Origin: Nocardioides szechwanensis
GTDB lineage: Bacteria; Actinomycetota; Actinomycetes; Propionibacteriales; Nocardioidaceae
Assembly: GCF_900103935.1 (NCBI RefSeq)
Contig: NZ_FNIC01000001.1
Location: 800,804 to 864,803 of the forward strand
Reading direction: 5' to 3'
DNA: 64,000 nucleotides
Each line of letters opens with the position of its first letter. The first letter of the stretch is position 1. Below the pieces are notes generated by a model. It had not been told where the DNA came from. It saw only the letters and a list, made by a program, of their open reading frames with translations, and searched no databases. Positions 17,967-26,777 of this stretch are shown one piece after another. The translations under genes were made by a program, and so were the position numbers.

Positions 17967-18926
17967 ATGATGCTGCCACCTTCCAACCGGCCGGCCGACG
18001 ACCCACGTAACGGTCCCGTGATCCTGCGACGTGACTACGCGGCTCAGGGCCTCAACGACCGTGCTGTCACACGACGGATTCGCGAGGAAGGGCTGGTACG
18101 ACTTCGCCGCGGCGCCTACGTGTCACCGGACGTGTGGAGCGCCTGCGACGAAGTCGGCAGATTCGGCCTCTTGGGTCGAGCGGCCCTCAGGCAAGCCGTT
18201 GCGCACGTTGTGCTTTCTCACAGCTCCGCGCTTGTGGAGTACGGCGCGCCGCTGTGGGGATTCGATCTGTCGATCGTCCACGTGACTCGCACGGATGGCC
18301 TCTCGGGCCGGCGGGGTCCCGACCTGGTCCAGCACCAGGGCCGGATGGGGCCCGGTGACCTCGTCGTACTCAATGGCGTACCCGTCATGAACCCGGCGCG
18401 AGCGGCACTGGAGTCCGCCACCCTCGGCAGCCTCGAGGCGGCTCTCTGCGTCGCGAACTTCCTGCTGAACAGCAGGCTCATGACCATGAAGGAGCTGATA
18501 GCGCAGTACGTGGACATGGAGAACTGGCCAGACACGCGACCGATCGAGCTCTTGCTGAGACTGGCCGACCCTCGGGTCGAGTCGATAGGAGAGTCGCGGT
18601 TCTTCTTCTGCTGCTTTCAGCAGGGGCTACCGGCGCCACAGCCTCAGTACCCAATCCGGGACGCGGCTGGCCGTGTCGTGTTCAGAGTCGACTTCGCGTG
18701 GCCTGACCTCGGTCTCTTTGTCGAGTTCGACGGGAAGATCAAGTACGAGAAGTTGCTCAAGGAAGGGGAGCGTGCGAGCGACGTGGTCCTCAGGGAGCGG
18801 GACCGCGAGCGAAAGATCTGTGAGCTGACAGGGTGGCGGTGCATTCGCGTCACCTGGGCTGACCTTGCGAACTCAACGCGCCTCGCAGCGACGATCCGTG
18901 CGGAGCTCTTCCGGCCCGCGGCCTGA
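17967..18926 (+). CDS. AbiEi-type winged-helix protein fused to a VSR/DUF559-type nuclease domain
   Basis: 319 residues. The N-terminal part (about 15-60) has the winged-helix pattern of type IV antitoxin AbiEi proteins (AVTRRIREEGLVRLRRGAYVS). The C-terminal third resembles very-short-patch-repair/DUF559 PD-(D/E)xK nucleases: VDFAWPDLGLFVEFDGKIKY near residues 247-266 gives the Asp and the Glu-x-Asp-x-Lys cluster, and WRCIRVTWADL follows. Base composition is visibly less G/C-biased than in its neighbours (codons such as TTG, ATA, TCA, AGA), suggesting transfer. No AbiEii toxin gene is adjacent, so a classical toxin-antitoxin pair is absent. ATG 17967 has GGGAGCG upstream. Confidence 0.75.
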   Translation: MMLPPSNRPADDPRNGPVILRRDYAAQGLNDRAVTRRIREEGLVRLRRGAYVSPDVWSACDEVGRFGLLGRAALRQAVAHVVLSHSSALVEYGAPLWGFDLSIVHVTRTDGLSGRRGPDLVQHQGRMGPGDLVVLNGVPVMNPARAALESATLGSLEAALCVANFLLNSRLMTMKELIAQYVDMENWPDTRPIELLLRLADPRVESIGESRFFFCCFQQGLPAPQPQYPIRDAAGRVVFRVDFAWPDLGLFVEFDGKIKYEKLLKEGERASDVVLRERDRERKICELTGWRCIRVTWADLANSTRLAATIRAELFRPAA

Positions 18927-18957
18927 CGGTGGTTGAGGGTGCCGGACGTTTCCCCGT

Positions 18958-19019
18958 GGTTCCGGTGAGTCGGAACTGCCCGGAACGACGGCGATCTCAG
19001 CAGATGCTGAGATCCGACG
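18958..19019 (-). repeat. Right 62-bp inverted repeat flanking the AbiEi/nuclease gene
   Basis: Inverted partner of 17774-17835. It contains a perfect palindrome with 10-bp arms (GATCTCAGCA, centre GA, 18992-19013). It ends 3 nt before the serB stop codon, so it could also act in transcription termination of serB. Confidence 0.85.
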
Positions 19020-19022
19020 CCC

Positions 19023-20240
19023 TCAGACCGGCGGCGAGGGCGTGACGATGCCTGCCTCGGCGTCGGCCATCTCGATCTCCTCGCGGGAGATGCCGAGGAG
19101 GTAGACGATCGCGTCGAGGTAGGGGACGTTGACGGAGGTGTCCGCGGCCTCCCGGACGATCGGGCGGGCGTTGTAGGCGATGCCCAGGCCGGCGGCGTTG
19201 AGCATGTCGAGATCGTTGGCGCCGTCGCCGATCGCGATCACGGCGGCTTCGGGTACGCCGACCTTCTCGGCGAACTCACGCAGCGCGCGGGCCTTGCCGG
19301 CCCGGTCGACCACGTCCCCGACGATCTCGCCGGTGATCACGCCGTCAACGATCTCAAGCTCGTTGGCGCGGGAGTAGTGGATGCCGAGGTCCTCGGCGAG
19401 CCGGTCGGTGATCTGGCTGAAGCCGCCGGAGACGATCGCGAAGCGGTAGCCCAGGCGGCGCAGTGTGCGCACCATCGTCCGGGCACCGGGGGTGATCACG
19501 ATCTCCTCGTAGACCTGGTCGAGCGCGCCCGCGTCGAGGCCGGCCAGGAGCCGCACCCGCGCCCGCAGCGACTGCTCGAAGTCGATCTCGCCGCGCATCG
19601 CCGACTCGGTGATCCGGGCGACCTCGGCCTCGTGGCCCGCGTGCGCGGCGAGCATCTCGATCACCTCGCCCTGGATCAGGGTTGAGTCGACGTCGAGGAC
19701 GATCAGTCGCATCCCGCGGCGCAGCAGGTTGGCCGGCTGCACCGCGACGTCGATGCCCTGGACGGCGGCCTCGGCCGCGAGCAGCGAGCGCAGCGCCTCG
19801 GGGTCGGCGCCGGAGACGTGGAGGTCGATGGCGGTGACGGGGTAGCGGGCCATCCGCTCGATCCGGTCGATGTTGCCGCCACAGTCGGCGATCCGCCCGG
19901 CGATGGCGGACATGGCGCCGGCCTTGAGCGGCGTACCGATGATCGTGACGTGTGACCGCCCCTCGCGCCGGGGCTTGTTGTCGCCGGACCCGCGGTCCAC
20001 CTCGACGACCATGCCGAGGGCGGCCGCGGTCTCCTCGACGGCGGCCTTGAGCTTCTTCCAGTCCCGCGGCGCGGTGACCAGTACGCCGAGGATCAGCCGG
20101 CGGCGCAGCAGGATCTGCTCGATGTCGATGACCTCGACGCCGGCCTGCGCGAGGGCGGCGAAGATCGAGGAGGTCACACCCGGGCGGTCCTTGCCGGTGA
20201 GCGTGATCAGGAGCGTCTCGGGCTTCGACGAAGGGCTCAT
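19023..20240 (-). CDS. serB: Phosphoserine phosphatase with N-terminal ACT domains
   Basis: 405 residues. Two ACT-type domains come first (about 8-85, TLTGKDRPGVTSSIF, and about 95-170), then the HAD phosphatase with nucleophile motif VLDVDSTLIQGE near residue 184, SGGFSQITDRLA and the GDGANDLDMLNAAGLGIAY metal-binding motif. It makes L-serine from phosphoserine; ACT domains suggest serine feedback. ATG 20240 gives the expected N-terminus; the longer frame runs through the divergent neighbour's promoter region. A TAGCCT box lies 10 nt upstream. Confidence 0.95.
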   Translation of the reverse strand: MSPSSKPETLLITLTGKDRPGVTSSIFAALAQAGVEVIDIEQILLRRRLILGVLVTAPRDWKKLKAAVEETAAALGMVVEVDRGSGDNKPRREGRSHVTIIGTPLKAGAMSAIAGRIADCGGNIDRIERMARYPVTAIDLHVSGADPEALRSLLAAEAAVQGIDVAVQPANLLRRGMRLIVLDVDSTLIQGEVIEMLAAHAGHEAEVARITESAMRGEIDFEQSLRARVRLLAGLDAGALDQVYEEIVITPGARTMVRTLRRLGYRFAIVSGGFSQITDRLAEDLGIHYSRANELEIVDGVITGEIVGDVVDRAGKARALREFAEKVGVPEAAVIAIGDGANDLDMLNAAGLGIAYNARPIVREAADTSVNVPYLDAIVYLLGISREEIEMADAEAGIVTPSPPV

Positions 20241-20301
20241 GGTGCTGGTGAGGCTATCGCCCGCGGCCTGGCTGTCGGTGGTCCCGTCCATGCTGGGACC
20301 C

Positions 20302-20661
20302 ATGGCCGACACCGACACCACCGCCCGGCTCCTGGAGCGCCTCGCCGCCGCGATCGCCGCCCACGACTGGCCAGGCCTCACGGCCGTGCTCGCCCCCGGG
20401 GCCACGGTCACGCTGCTGCACACGGGGGAGACCTTCGGTCGTGACGCCTTCGTCACCTTCAACTCCGGCTACCCCGGGCCCTGGGTCTACACCGCCGACG
20501 AGATCGTCGACGGCGGCGCCCGGGCGGTCCTGCGCGCTCAGGTCACCAGCGACGACGGCACCTACCACTGCGCGTCCTTCGCCACCTCGGCCGGCGGGCT
20601 CCTCACCGACCTGCTCGAGGTCTGGACCGAGGCGGTGGCGCCTCACCCCACGCGGGGATAG
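20302..20661 (+). CDS. NTF2/SnoaL-like fold protein
   Basis: 119 residues from MADTDTTARLL (an ATG 12 nt upstream is also in frame). It has a helix-rich N-terminus with WPGLTAVLAPGATVTLLHTGETF and alternating beta strands, the pattern of nuclear transport factor 2-like alpha+beta barrels. These are often small enzymes or ligand-binding proteins; the function here is not known. It converges with the next gene with 3 nt between stops. Confidence 0.72.
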   Translation: MADTDTTARLLERLAAAIAAHDWPGLTAVLAPGATVTLLHTGETFGRDAFVTFNSGYPGPWVYTADEIVDGGARAVLRAQVTSDDGTYHCASFATSAGGLLTDLLEVWTEAVAPHPTRG

Positions 20662-20664
20662 GGG

Positions 20665-21396
20665 CTACGAGGGTGGCCAGACCTCGGGGGAGCACGCGGC
20701 GACCAGGGCACGGCGCCCCGCGCGCTCCAGCGGCGTCAGCGCGTCACGGCGCGCCTCGATCTCGGCCGCGCTGACCGCACCGCCGTCGTCGGCCAGTGCG
20801 AGGGTGGCGATCTCGAGCGCCTGCAGGCCGCGGGCAGCAAGGTCGACGCAGCGCGGCGGCACGCCCGGCGGTGCCTCCAGGACGGCGCGGTGGCGCAGGT
20901 TCAGCATCTGGTCGGCCACCTCCGGTCGCCACCGCGCGACGTCCAGGGCGGCGAGGTCGCGCGCGCTCTCGAGCAGCGCGGTGCGCAGCGCGCGGTCGGC
21001 CTCGCCGACGTCCGGCAGCTGGCGGCGGGCGGCCGGCTGGGCCTGCCACTCGTACGTCGGACCGACGGCGCGCGGGGTCATCCCGACGCCGGCGCCGACG
21101 GCGACCACCGCCTCGCCCACCTCGAGCGCGTCGGCGTTGAACGCCGCCGGGCCACCGAGTCCCACGGGGTCACCCTCGGCGGGGAACGCCGCCCCGAACC
21201 CGGTCGCGCCCTGGGACCGCAACCTGGCCAACGCCGTCAGCATCGGCTCCGGCTCTCCGCCCCCGACGCCGGCCACCAGATGGGCGACGCTGTCGCTCAG
21301 CAGGGCGTCCAGGAGCTGGTCGGCCACGATGTGTCCGTGCAGCCACGACGTACCCCACCAGGCGACGCGCGCCGATACCGGCAGAGGGGTGGTCAC
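20665..21396 (-). CDS. Conserved actinobacterial protein of unknown function
   Basis: 243 residues, soluble, Ala-rich, no signal peptide or membrane helix. Early conserved-looking segments are ARVAWWGTSWLHGHIVADQLLDAL and a Gly-rich AVGAGVGMTPRAVGPTYEWQ. No catalytic motif is recognisable. The GTG at 21396 follows a TAGCAT box by 8 nt. From memory, a gene of this type (Rv1486c) lies next to nfeD- and SPFH-type genes (Rv1487-Rv1488) in M. tuberculosis, as here; I cannot verify the homology. Confidence 0.65.
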   Translation of the reverse strand: MTTPLPVSARVAWWGTSWLHGHIVADQLLDALLSDSVAHLVAGVGGGEPEPMLTALARLRSQGATGFGAAFPAEGDPVGLGGPAAFNADALEVGEAVVAVGAGVGMTPRAVGPTYEWQAQPAARRQLPDVGEADRALRTALLESARDLAALDVARWRPEVADQMLNLRHRAVLEAPPGVPPRCVDLAARGLQALEIATLALADDGGAVSAAEIEARRDALTPLERAGRRALVAACSPEVWPPS

Positions 21397-21404
21397 GACG
21401 TCCG

Positions 21405-21442
21405 ATGCTAGCCACGCGACCCCCGGAGGCAGTCGATAGGGT
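21405..21442. promoter_or_regulatory. Divergent -10 boxes for the conserved protein (minus) and the ABC ATPase (plus)
   Basis: TAGCAT on the minus strand (21410-21405) ends 8 nt before the GTG at 21396. TAGGGT on the plus strand (21437-21442) ends 7 nt before the ATG at 21450. The spacings fit leaderless transcripts for both. Confidence 0.45.
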
Positions 21443-21449
21443 GCGTCCC

Positions 21450-22244
<795 letters not shown>

Positions 22245-22253
22245 GCTCGGGAC

Positions 22254-22715
22254 ATGGACTGGCTCGCGGACAACCTCTGGCAGACCTGGCTCGGTGTCGC
22301 CATCGTGCTGGGTGTCGCCGAGATGTTCAGCCTCGACCTGGTGCTGATCATGGTCGCGGCCGGCGCGGTGGCCGGTATGATCGTCGCCCTCGTGGGCGCC
22401 CCCTTCGCCATCCAGGCGCTGGTCGCGGCCGGTGCGTCCGTCGCGATGCTCGCGCTCGTCCGCCCGCAGCTGGCGCGCCGGTTCCACGGCGGCCCCGAGC
22501 TCAGCCTCGGCCACGGCAAGCTGGTCGGCCAGCGCGCGGTGGTTACCGAGACCATCACCGGCCTCGACGTCGGCCGGATCCGGCTGGCGGGCGAGATCTG
22601 GTCCGCGGCGCCGTACGACGAGCACCTCACTATCACCCCCGGCCAGACCGTGGAGGTGCTCGCCATCAAGGGCGCCACGGCCTATGTGCACCCCGTTGCC
22701 ACCCTCGATTCCTGA
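22254..22715 (+). CDS. NfeD-like membrane protein
   Basis: 153 residues. Two to three membrane helices (about 15-70) are followed by a C-terminal beta-barrel of OB-fold type (about 85-150: GKLVGQRAVVTETITG, GRIRLAGEIWSA, VEVLAIKGATAYVHP). NfeD proteins partner with SPFH/stomatin proteins in membrane microdomains, and the SPFH gene follows 21 nt downstream, which strongly supports the call. Confidence 0.92.
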   Translation: MDWLADNLWQTWLGVAIVLGVAEMFSLDLVLIMVAAGAVAGMIVALVGAPFAIQALVAAGASVAMLALVRPQLARRFHGGPELSLGHGKLVGQRAVVTETITGLDVGRIRLAGEIWSAAPYDEHLTITPGQTVEVLAIKGATAYVHPVATLDS

Positions 22716-22736
22716 GCTCCACCGAAGGAGAACGCC

Positions 22737-23879
22737 GTGATCTATCTCGTCCTGCTCGGTCTGCTGTTCCTGTTCGTGATCGTGCTCCTCGCCAAGACCG
22801 TGCGCATCGTGCCCCAGGCCCGCGCCGGGATCGTCGAGCGCTTCGGCAAGTACAAGCAGACGCTGAGCGCGGGACTCAACGTGGTGGTGCCCTTCGTCGA
22901 CAAGGTGCGCTACCTCATCGACCTGCGTGAGCAGGTCGTGAGCTTCCCGCCGCAGCCGGTCATCACCCAGGACAACCTGGTGGTCTCGATCGACACGGTC
23001 ATCTACTTCCAGGTCACCGACCCGATCGCGGCGACCTACGAGATCGCCAACTACATCCAGGCCGTCGAGCAGCTGACCATGACCACGCTGCGCAACATCG
23101 TCGGTGGCATGGACCTCGAGGGCACGCTGACCAGCCGCGACGAGATCAACACGCGCCTGCGCGGGGTGCTCGACGAGGCGACCGGCAAGTGGGGGATCCG
23201 GGTCAACCGGGTCGAGCTCAAGGGGATCGACCCGCCGCCGTCGATCAAGGACTCGATGGAGAAGCAGATGCGCGCCGACCGCGACAAGCGCGCGCAGATC
23301 CTGACCGCCGAGGGTGGTCGCCAGGCCGCGATCCTGACCGCCGAGGGTGAGAAGCAGGCCTCGATCCTGTCGGCCGAGGGTGACCGCGAGTCGCTGATCC
23401 TGCGCGCCCAGGCCGACCGCGAGTCCTCGATCCTGCGTGCGCAGGGTGAGGGCCAGGCCATCCAGACCGTCTTCCAGGCGATCCACGACGGCAACCCGGA
23501 CCAGTCACTGCTGGCCTACCAGTACCTCACGATGATGCCCAAGATCGCCGAGGGCAGCGCCAACAAGCTCTGGATCGTGCCCAGCGAGATCGGCAAGGCG
23601 CTCGAGGGCCTCGGCTCGACCATGACCGAGCTCGCGGGCATCCCGAAGGAGACCGAGGGACCGCGCACCCGCGTCGACATGGGCAGCATGGAGCCGGCCA
23701 AGCTCGCCGGCAGCGGCGCGCTCGCGGAGTCGGAGCGCGGCAAGACCAGCAAGGCCGTCGAGGACGCCATCGCCGCGGCCGCCGACGCGGCCAAGCCGGT
23801 CAAGCCGACCGCGGCCACCCCGCCCCCGCAGCCCGAGGCCGCCCCGGACGAGCCGGGCGCGCCGCCCGCCCAGCCCTAG
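22737..23879 (+). CDS. SPFH/band 7 (stomatin/prohibitin-like) membrane protein
   Basis: 380 residues. An N-terminal membrane helix (1-22) precedes the band 7 domain (VPQARAGIVERFGKYKQTLSAGLNVVVPFVDKVRYLIDLREQV). Next comes a long helical region with five imperfect repeats of about 11 residues (ILTAEGxRQAA, ILSAEGDRES, ILRAQADRES; about residues 184-240) that should form coiled coil. The tail is Ala/Pro-rich. Such proteins form oligomeric cages or scaffolds in the membrane. The GTG start has a strong GAAGGAG ribosome-binding site. It is paired with the upstream nfeD-like gene. Confidence 0.93.
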   Translation: MIYLVLLGLLFLFVIVLLAKTVRIVPQARAGIVERFGKYKQTLSAGLNVVVPFVDKVRYLIDLREQVVSFPPQPVITQDNLVVSIDTVIYFQVTDPIAATYEIANYIQAVEQLTMTTLRNIVGGMDLEGTLTSRDEINTRLRGVLDEATGKWGIRVNRVELKGIDPPPSIKDSMEKQMRADRDKRAQILTAEGGRQAAILTAEGEKQASILSAEGDRESLILRAQADRESSILRAQGEGQAIQTVFQAIHDGNPDQSLLAYQYLTMMPKIAEGSANKLWIVPSEIGKALEGLGSTMTELAGIPKETEGPRTRVDMGSMEPAKLAGSGALAESERGKTSKAVEDAIAAAADAAKPVKPTAATPPPQPEAAPDEPGAPPAQP

Positions 23880-23882
23880 CGC

Positions 23883-24647
23883 GTGGAGCTGCTGGAGGCG
23901 GCGGCGATCCTGCTCGCGGGGGTCGCCGCGGGGTCCATCAACGCCGTGGTGGGCTCCGGCACCCTGATCACCTTCCCGACGCTGCTCGCGTTCGGCGTCC
24001 CGCCGGTCACCGCCAACGTCTCCAACAACCTGGGCCTGGTGCCCGGCTCGGTGGCCGGTGCCGTCGGCTACCGCCGTGAGCTGACGGGGCAGAAGTCGCG
24101 GGTGCTGCGACTGCTGTCGGCGTCGTTCGCCGGTGGCCTCGCCGGGGCCGTGCTCCTGCTGGTGCTGCCCGAGGGCGCGTTCGAGGCGATCGTGCCGGTG
24201 CTGATCGGTCTCGGCGTCGCCCTGGTGATCTTCCAGCCCCGCTTGTCGGGCTGGGTGGCCGCACGCGCCGAGCACCGTCCCGAGTCCACCCGCGACGGCG
24301 CCTGGTGGGTCTGGCCCGGCGTGCTGCTGACGGGGGTCTACGGCGGCTACTTCGGCGCCGCCCAGGGCGTGCTGCTCATGGCGGTGCTCGGGATCGGCAT
24401 CGACGAAGGACTACAGCGCCTCAACGCGGTCAAGAACGTGCTCGCCGCGGTCGTCAACGGCGTCGCCGGCCTGCTGTTCGCCATCGTCGCCGACGTCGAC
24501 TGGCGGATCGTCGCCCTGATCGGCGTCGGGTCGGTGATCGGTGGCTTCCTGGGCGCCAAGGTCGGCCGCCGGCTCCACCCCACCGTGCTCCGCGCGGTCA
24601 TCGTGGTCGTCGGCGTCGTGGCCCTGGTCGCCCTGCTCGTCACCTGA
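23883..24647 (+). CDS. TauE/SafE (TSUP) family membrane transporter
   Basis: 254 residues with about eight membrane helices in two halves; each half has the family pattern (VAAGSINAVVGSGTLITFPTLLAFG at the start, GVYGGYFGAAQGVLLMAVLGIG in the middle, and GSVIGGFLGAKVGRRL). TSUP proteins export sulfite, sulfoacetate or similar organosulfur anions; the substrate is not known. The GTG lies 3 nt after the SPFH stop, so it may be co-transcribed with the nfeD-SPFH pair. Confidence 0.9.
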   Translation: MELLEAAAILLAGVAAGSINAVVGSGTLITFPTLLAFGVPPVTANVSNNLGLVPGSVAGAVGYRRELTGQKSRVLRLLSASFAGGLAGAVLLLVLPEGAFEAIVPVLIGLGVALVIFQPRLSGWVAARAEHRPESTRDGAWWVWPGVLLTGVYGGYFGAAQGVLLMAVLGIGIDEGLQRLNAVKNVLAAVVNGVAGLLFAIVADVDWRIVALIGVGSVIGGFLGAKVGRRLHPTVLRAVIVVVGVVALVALLVT

Positions 24648-24664
24648 CCCCGGCGTCCGTGGGG

Positions 24665-25033
24665 CTACGCAGCAGCCAGCTTCTTCTTCGACTTCTTGAC
24701 CCGCAGGCCGAGGAGGCCGGAGACGACCGCGAAGCTGGCGACCCCGACCAGGCCGAAGCCGATCTGCTTGGGGATCTGGCCGGCCTGGATGCCGGCGTAC
24801 GCCGTGGCGGCGTCGGCGCCGTCGACGGCCATGCCGACGAGGACCAGGTTGCGGCGGGCGCTGCCGGAGGCGATCAGGGTGAGGGTGCCGAGGGCGACCT
24901 CACGCGACCCGAACCACTGGGTCAGCAGCGGCGAGGGCGCCTGTCCCATGGTCGAGGCAACGAGCTCGGGCTTGGCGAGCGAGGCGACACCGACGGCGAT
25001 GCGGCCGAGGGCGAGGCTGGTCACAGGGTTCAT
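24665..25033 (-). CDS. Small membrane protein of unknown function
   Basis: 122 residues. The pattern includes a DUF4267-like start (SLALGRIAVGVASLAKPELVAST), FGSREVALGTLTL, and a C-terminal helix ending in a Lys-rich tail (RVKKSKKKLAAA). Three to four membrane helices are expected. The ATG follows a TAGGGT -10 box by 7 nt. No function can be stated. Confidence 0.65.
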   Translation of the reverse strand: MNPVTSLALGRIAVGVASLAKPELVASTMGQAPSPLLTQWFGSREVALGTLTLIASGSARRNLVLVGMAVDGADAATAYAGIQAGQIPKQIGFGLVGVASFAVVSGLLGLRVKKSKKKLAAA

Positions 25034-25040
25034 GGCGGTG

Positions 25041-25046
25041 ACCCTA
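25041..25046 (-). promoter_or_regulatory. -10 box TAGGGT for the small membrane protein gene
   Basis: On the minus strand TAGGGT ends 7 nt before the ATG at 25033, a leaderless-type arrangement. Confidence 0.5.
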
Positions 25047-25056
25047 GCGGTCCTGC

Positions 25057-26031
25057 TCAGATCAGGGAGCGCGACGGTGGGGCGACGTACGTCGTGAGCC
25101 AGCGGTCGAGCTCGTCGTAGGCGCGGGCCCGGGGCTCGGGCCGCGAGAGGATGACGTCGTGGCGGGCGCCGGGCACGGCGATGTAGGTGACGTGGTGGCC
25201 GATCGACGTCGCCCACCGGCGGATCTGCTCGACGTCGAGCACGATGTCGCTGGTGTGGACGTCGTCGCCCATCTCGGTGGGCTGGGAGGACCGGTCCGAC
25301 GACAGCACCAGCACCGGACACGCCACGTCGAGGCCACGCTGGAGCTCGGCGTGGCCGGAGCGGACGGCGCGCAGCCAGCCGGCGTAGACCGAGAACGACA
25401 TGATCGGCTTCCACTGGAGGTCGAACTCCCACTCGCCCTCGTGCTGGTGGTGGAGGCTGCGCGCGTAGAAGCCGGTGACGGTGCGCTTGATCTCGCGCAT
25501 CGGCTGCCGGGCGCCGACCTGCTTGATGATCGGCGTCCCGACGACCCGGGCGACGGCGCTGCCCTGCAGGTCGAGCCAGGGCGAGTTGAGGACCAGCGCG
25601 GCGAGCTCGTCGGGCCGCTCGCGGTTGAGCCAGAGCGGCAGGATCAGTCCGCCGGTGGAGTGCCCCGACCCGATCACCCGGGTGTGGCCGTCGCGCTCGG
25701 TGATCCGGCGCCACGCCTCGGCCAGCTCGTCGTCGTACTCGCGTAGGTCGCTGACGTAGTTGGCGGTCTGGTGCGGGCGGATGGAGCGGCCGTACTTGCG
25801 CAGGTCGAGGGCGTAGAAGTCGTAGCCGCGCTCGATCCACCAGGCGGCGTACTCGGTGTGGAAGAAGTAGTCGGCGAACCCGTGCACGTGCAGCACCGCC
25901 CCGCGGTTGCCGACGGAGGCCCGTCGGCTGACCAGGGTGGCGACGACCTCGCCCTCGGCGTCGGGGGAGAGGGTGAAGGTCTCGGAGACCCAGGGGTCAC
26001 CGAGTACGTCGGGGATGTGCTCCAGCGCCAT
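25057..26031 (-). CDS. Alpha/beta hydrolase (serine aminopeptidase/monoglyceride-lipase-like)
   Basis: 324 residues. It has the oxyanion HGFADYFFH near residue 50, nucleophile elbow GSGHSTGG near 119, an Asp candidate in the SDRSSQPTE region and the catalytic His in GARHDVILS near the C-terminus. The fold is that of lysophospholipase/S33-type hydrolases; the ester substrate is unknown. It starts 12 nt after the gamma-glutamyl hydrolase gene on the same strand and may be the last gene of that operon. Confidence 0.85.
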   Translation of the reverse strand: MALEHIPDVLGDPWVSETFTLSPDAEGEVVATLVSRRASVGNRGAVLHVHGFADYFFHTEYAAWWIERGYDFYALDLRKYGRSIRPHQTANYVSDLREYDDELAEAWRRITERDGHTRVIGSGHSTGGLILPLWLNRERPDELAALVLNSPWLDLQGSAVARVVGTPIIKQVGARQPMREIKRTVTGFYARSLHHQHEGEWEFDLQWKPIMSFSVYAGWLRAVRSGHAELQRGLDVACPVLVLSSDRSSQPTEMGDDVHTSDIVLDVEQIRRWATSIGHHVTYIAVPGARHDVILSRPEPRARAYDELDRWLTTYVAPPSRSLI

Positions 26032-26043
26032 GGCGCCAGTCTG

Positions 26044-26775
26044 TCAGGCGGAAGTGGGTCGGCCCCGCGCGGTGGAGTAGGACGAGGCGGCACGCACCAG
26101 GCCCGCGAGCAGGCCGACGTCGGTCGCCGTCTCCGGGTGCCACTGCACTGCGAGACAGAAGCGGTCGCCGGGCAGCTCCATCGCCTCCAGGGTGCCGTCG
26201 GTGGCGCGGGCCACGGCGGTGAAGCCGGGATGCGTGCGCACGGACTGGTGGTGGTGGCAGCTGACCTCCAGCGAGGTGCCGACCAGCGCGGCCAGCCGGG
26301 AGCCCGGCTCGGTGCTGACCTCCAGCGTGCCGAACTCGTCACCGCCGGGGCTGTGCTCGTCGTGGCCGACCAGGTCCGGTGTGTGCTGGTCGAGCTCCCC
26401 GCCGGCGTGCACCGCCATCAGCTGCATCCCGCGGCACACGCCCAGGACCGGCAGCCGAGCGGCCGCGGCCGCGTCGAGCAGCGCGGCCTCCCAGGCGTCG
26501 CGGTCGGGACGCCAGCCGGCGGTGCGCGGGTGCGGCTCGGCGCCGTAGCGGGCGGGGTCGACGTCGGCGCCCCCGGTGACGACCAGCCCGTCCAGGCGGG
26601 CCACGACCGCGTCGGCCGCCCCGGTGCCGGCCACCGGGGGGAGCAGGACCGGGAGGCCACCGGTGGCGGTGACCGCATCGGCGTACTGCGCCGGCAGCAG
26701 GTCGGCCGGCTGCTGCCAGACGCCCCACGCCGCCGGCTCGCGGTAGGTGGTCAGCCCGATGACCGGAGCGGACAT
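26044..26775 (-). CDS. Gamma-glutamyl-gamma-aminobutyrate hydrolase family protein (PuuD-like, class I glutamine amidotransferase fold)
   Basis: 243 residues. The catalytic Cys is in LGVCRGMQLM near residue 112, and the His-Glu of the triad is in AVQWHPE near 214. TGGADVDPARYG is the usual upstream motif. Family members split the gamma-glutamyl amide bond of glutamylated amines, releasing glutamate. Its ATG is 2 nt from the SDR stop, in the same operon as a glutamine-synthetase-like ligase and an aldehyde dehydrogenase, which supports a role in removing the gamma-glutamyl protecting group at the end of amine catabolism. Confidence 0.9.
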   Translation of the reverse strand: MSAPVIGLTTYREPAAWGVWQQPADLLPAQYADAVTATGGLPVLLPPVAGTGAADAVVARLDGLVVTGGADVDPARYGAEPHPRTAGWRPDRDAWEAALLDAAAAARLPVLGVCRGMQLMAVHAGGELDQHTPDLVGHDEHSPGGDEFGTLEVSTEPGSRLAALVGTSLEVSCHHHQSVRTHPGFTAVARATDGTLEAMELPGDRFCLAVQWHPETATDVGLLAGLVRAASSYSTARGRPTSA

Positions 26776-26777
26776 GG

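Noticed and set aside
17967-18926. A complete type IV toxin-antitoxin (AbiE) system
   Set aside because: Only an AbiEi-like domain is seen, and it is fused to a nuclease-like domain; no AbiEii nucleotidyltransferase gene lies on either side.
17771-19034. 9-bp direct repeat GACCGGCGG on both sides of the nuclease unit as a target-site duplication
   Set aside because: The left copy overlaps the inverted repeat by 6 bp and the right copy lies 6 bp beyond it, inside the serB coding end; in such GC-rich DNA it is probably chance.
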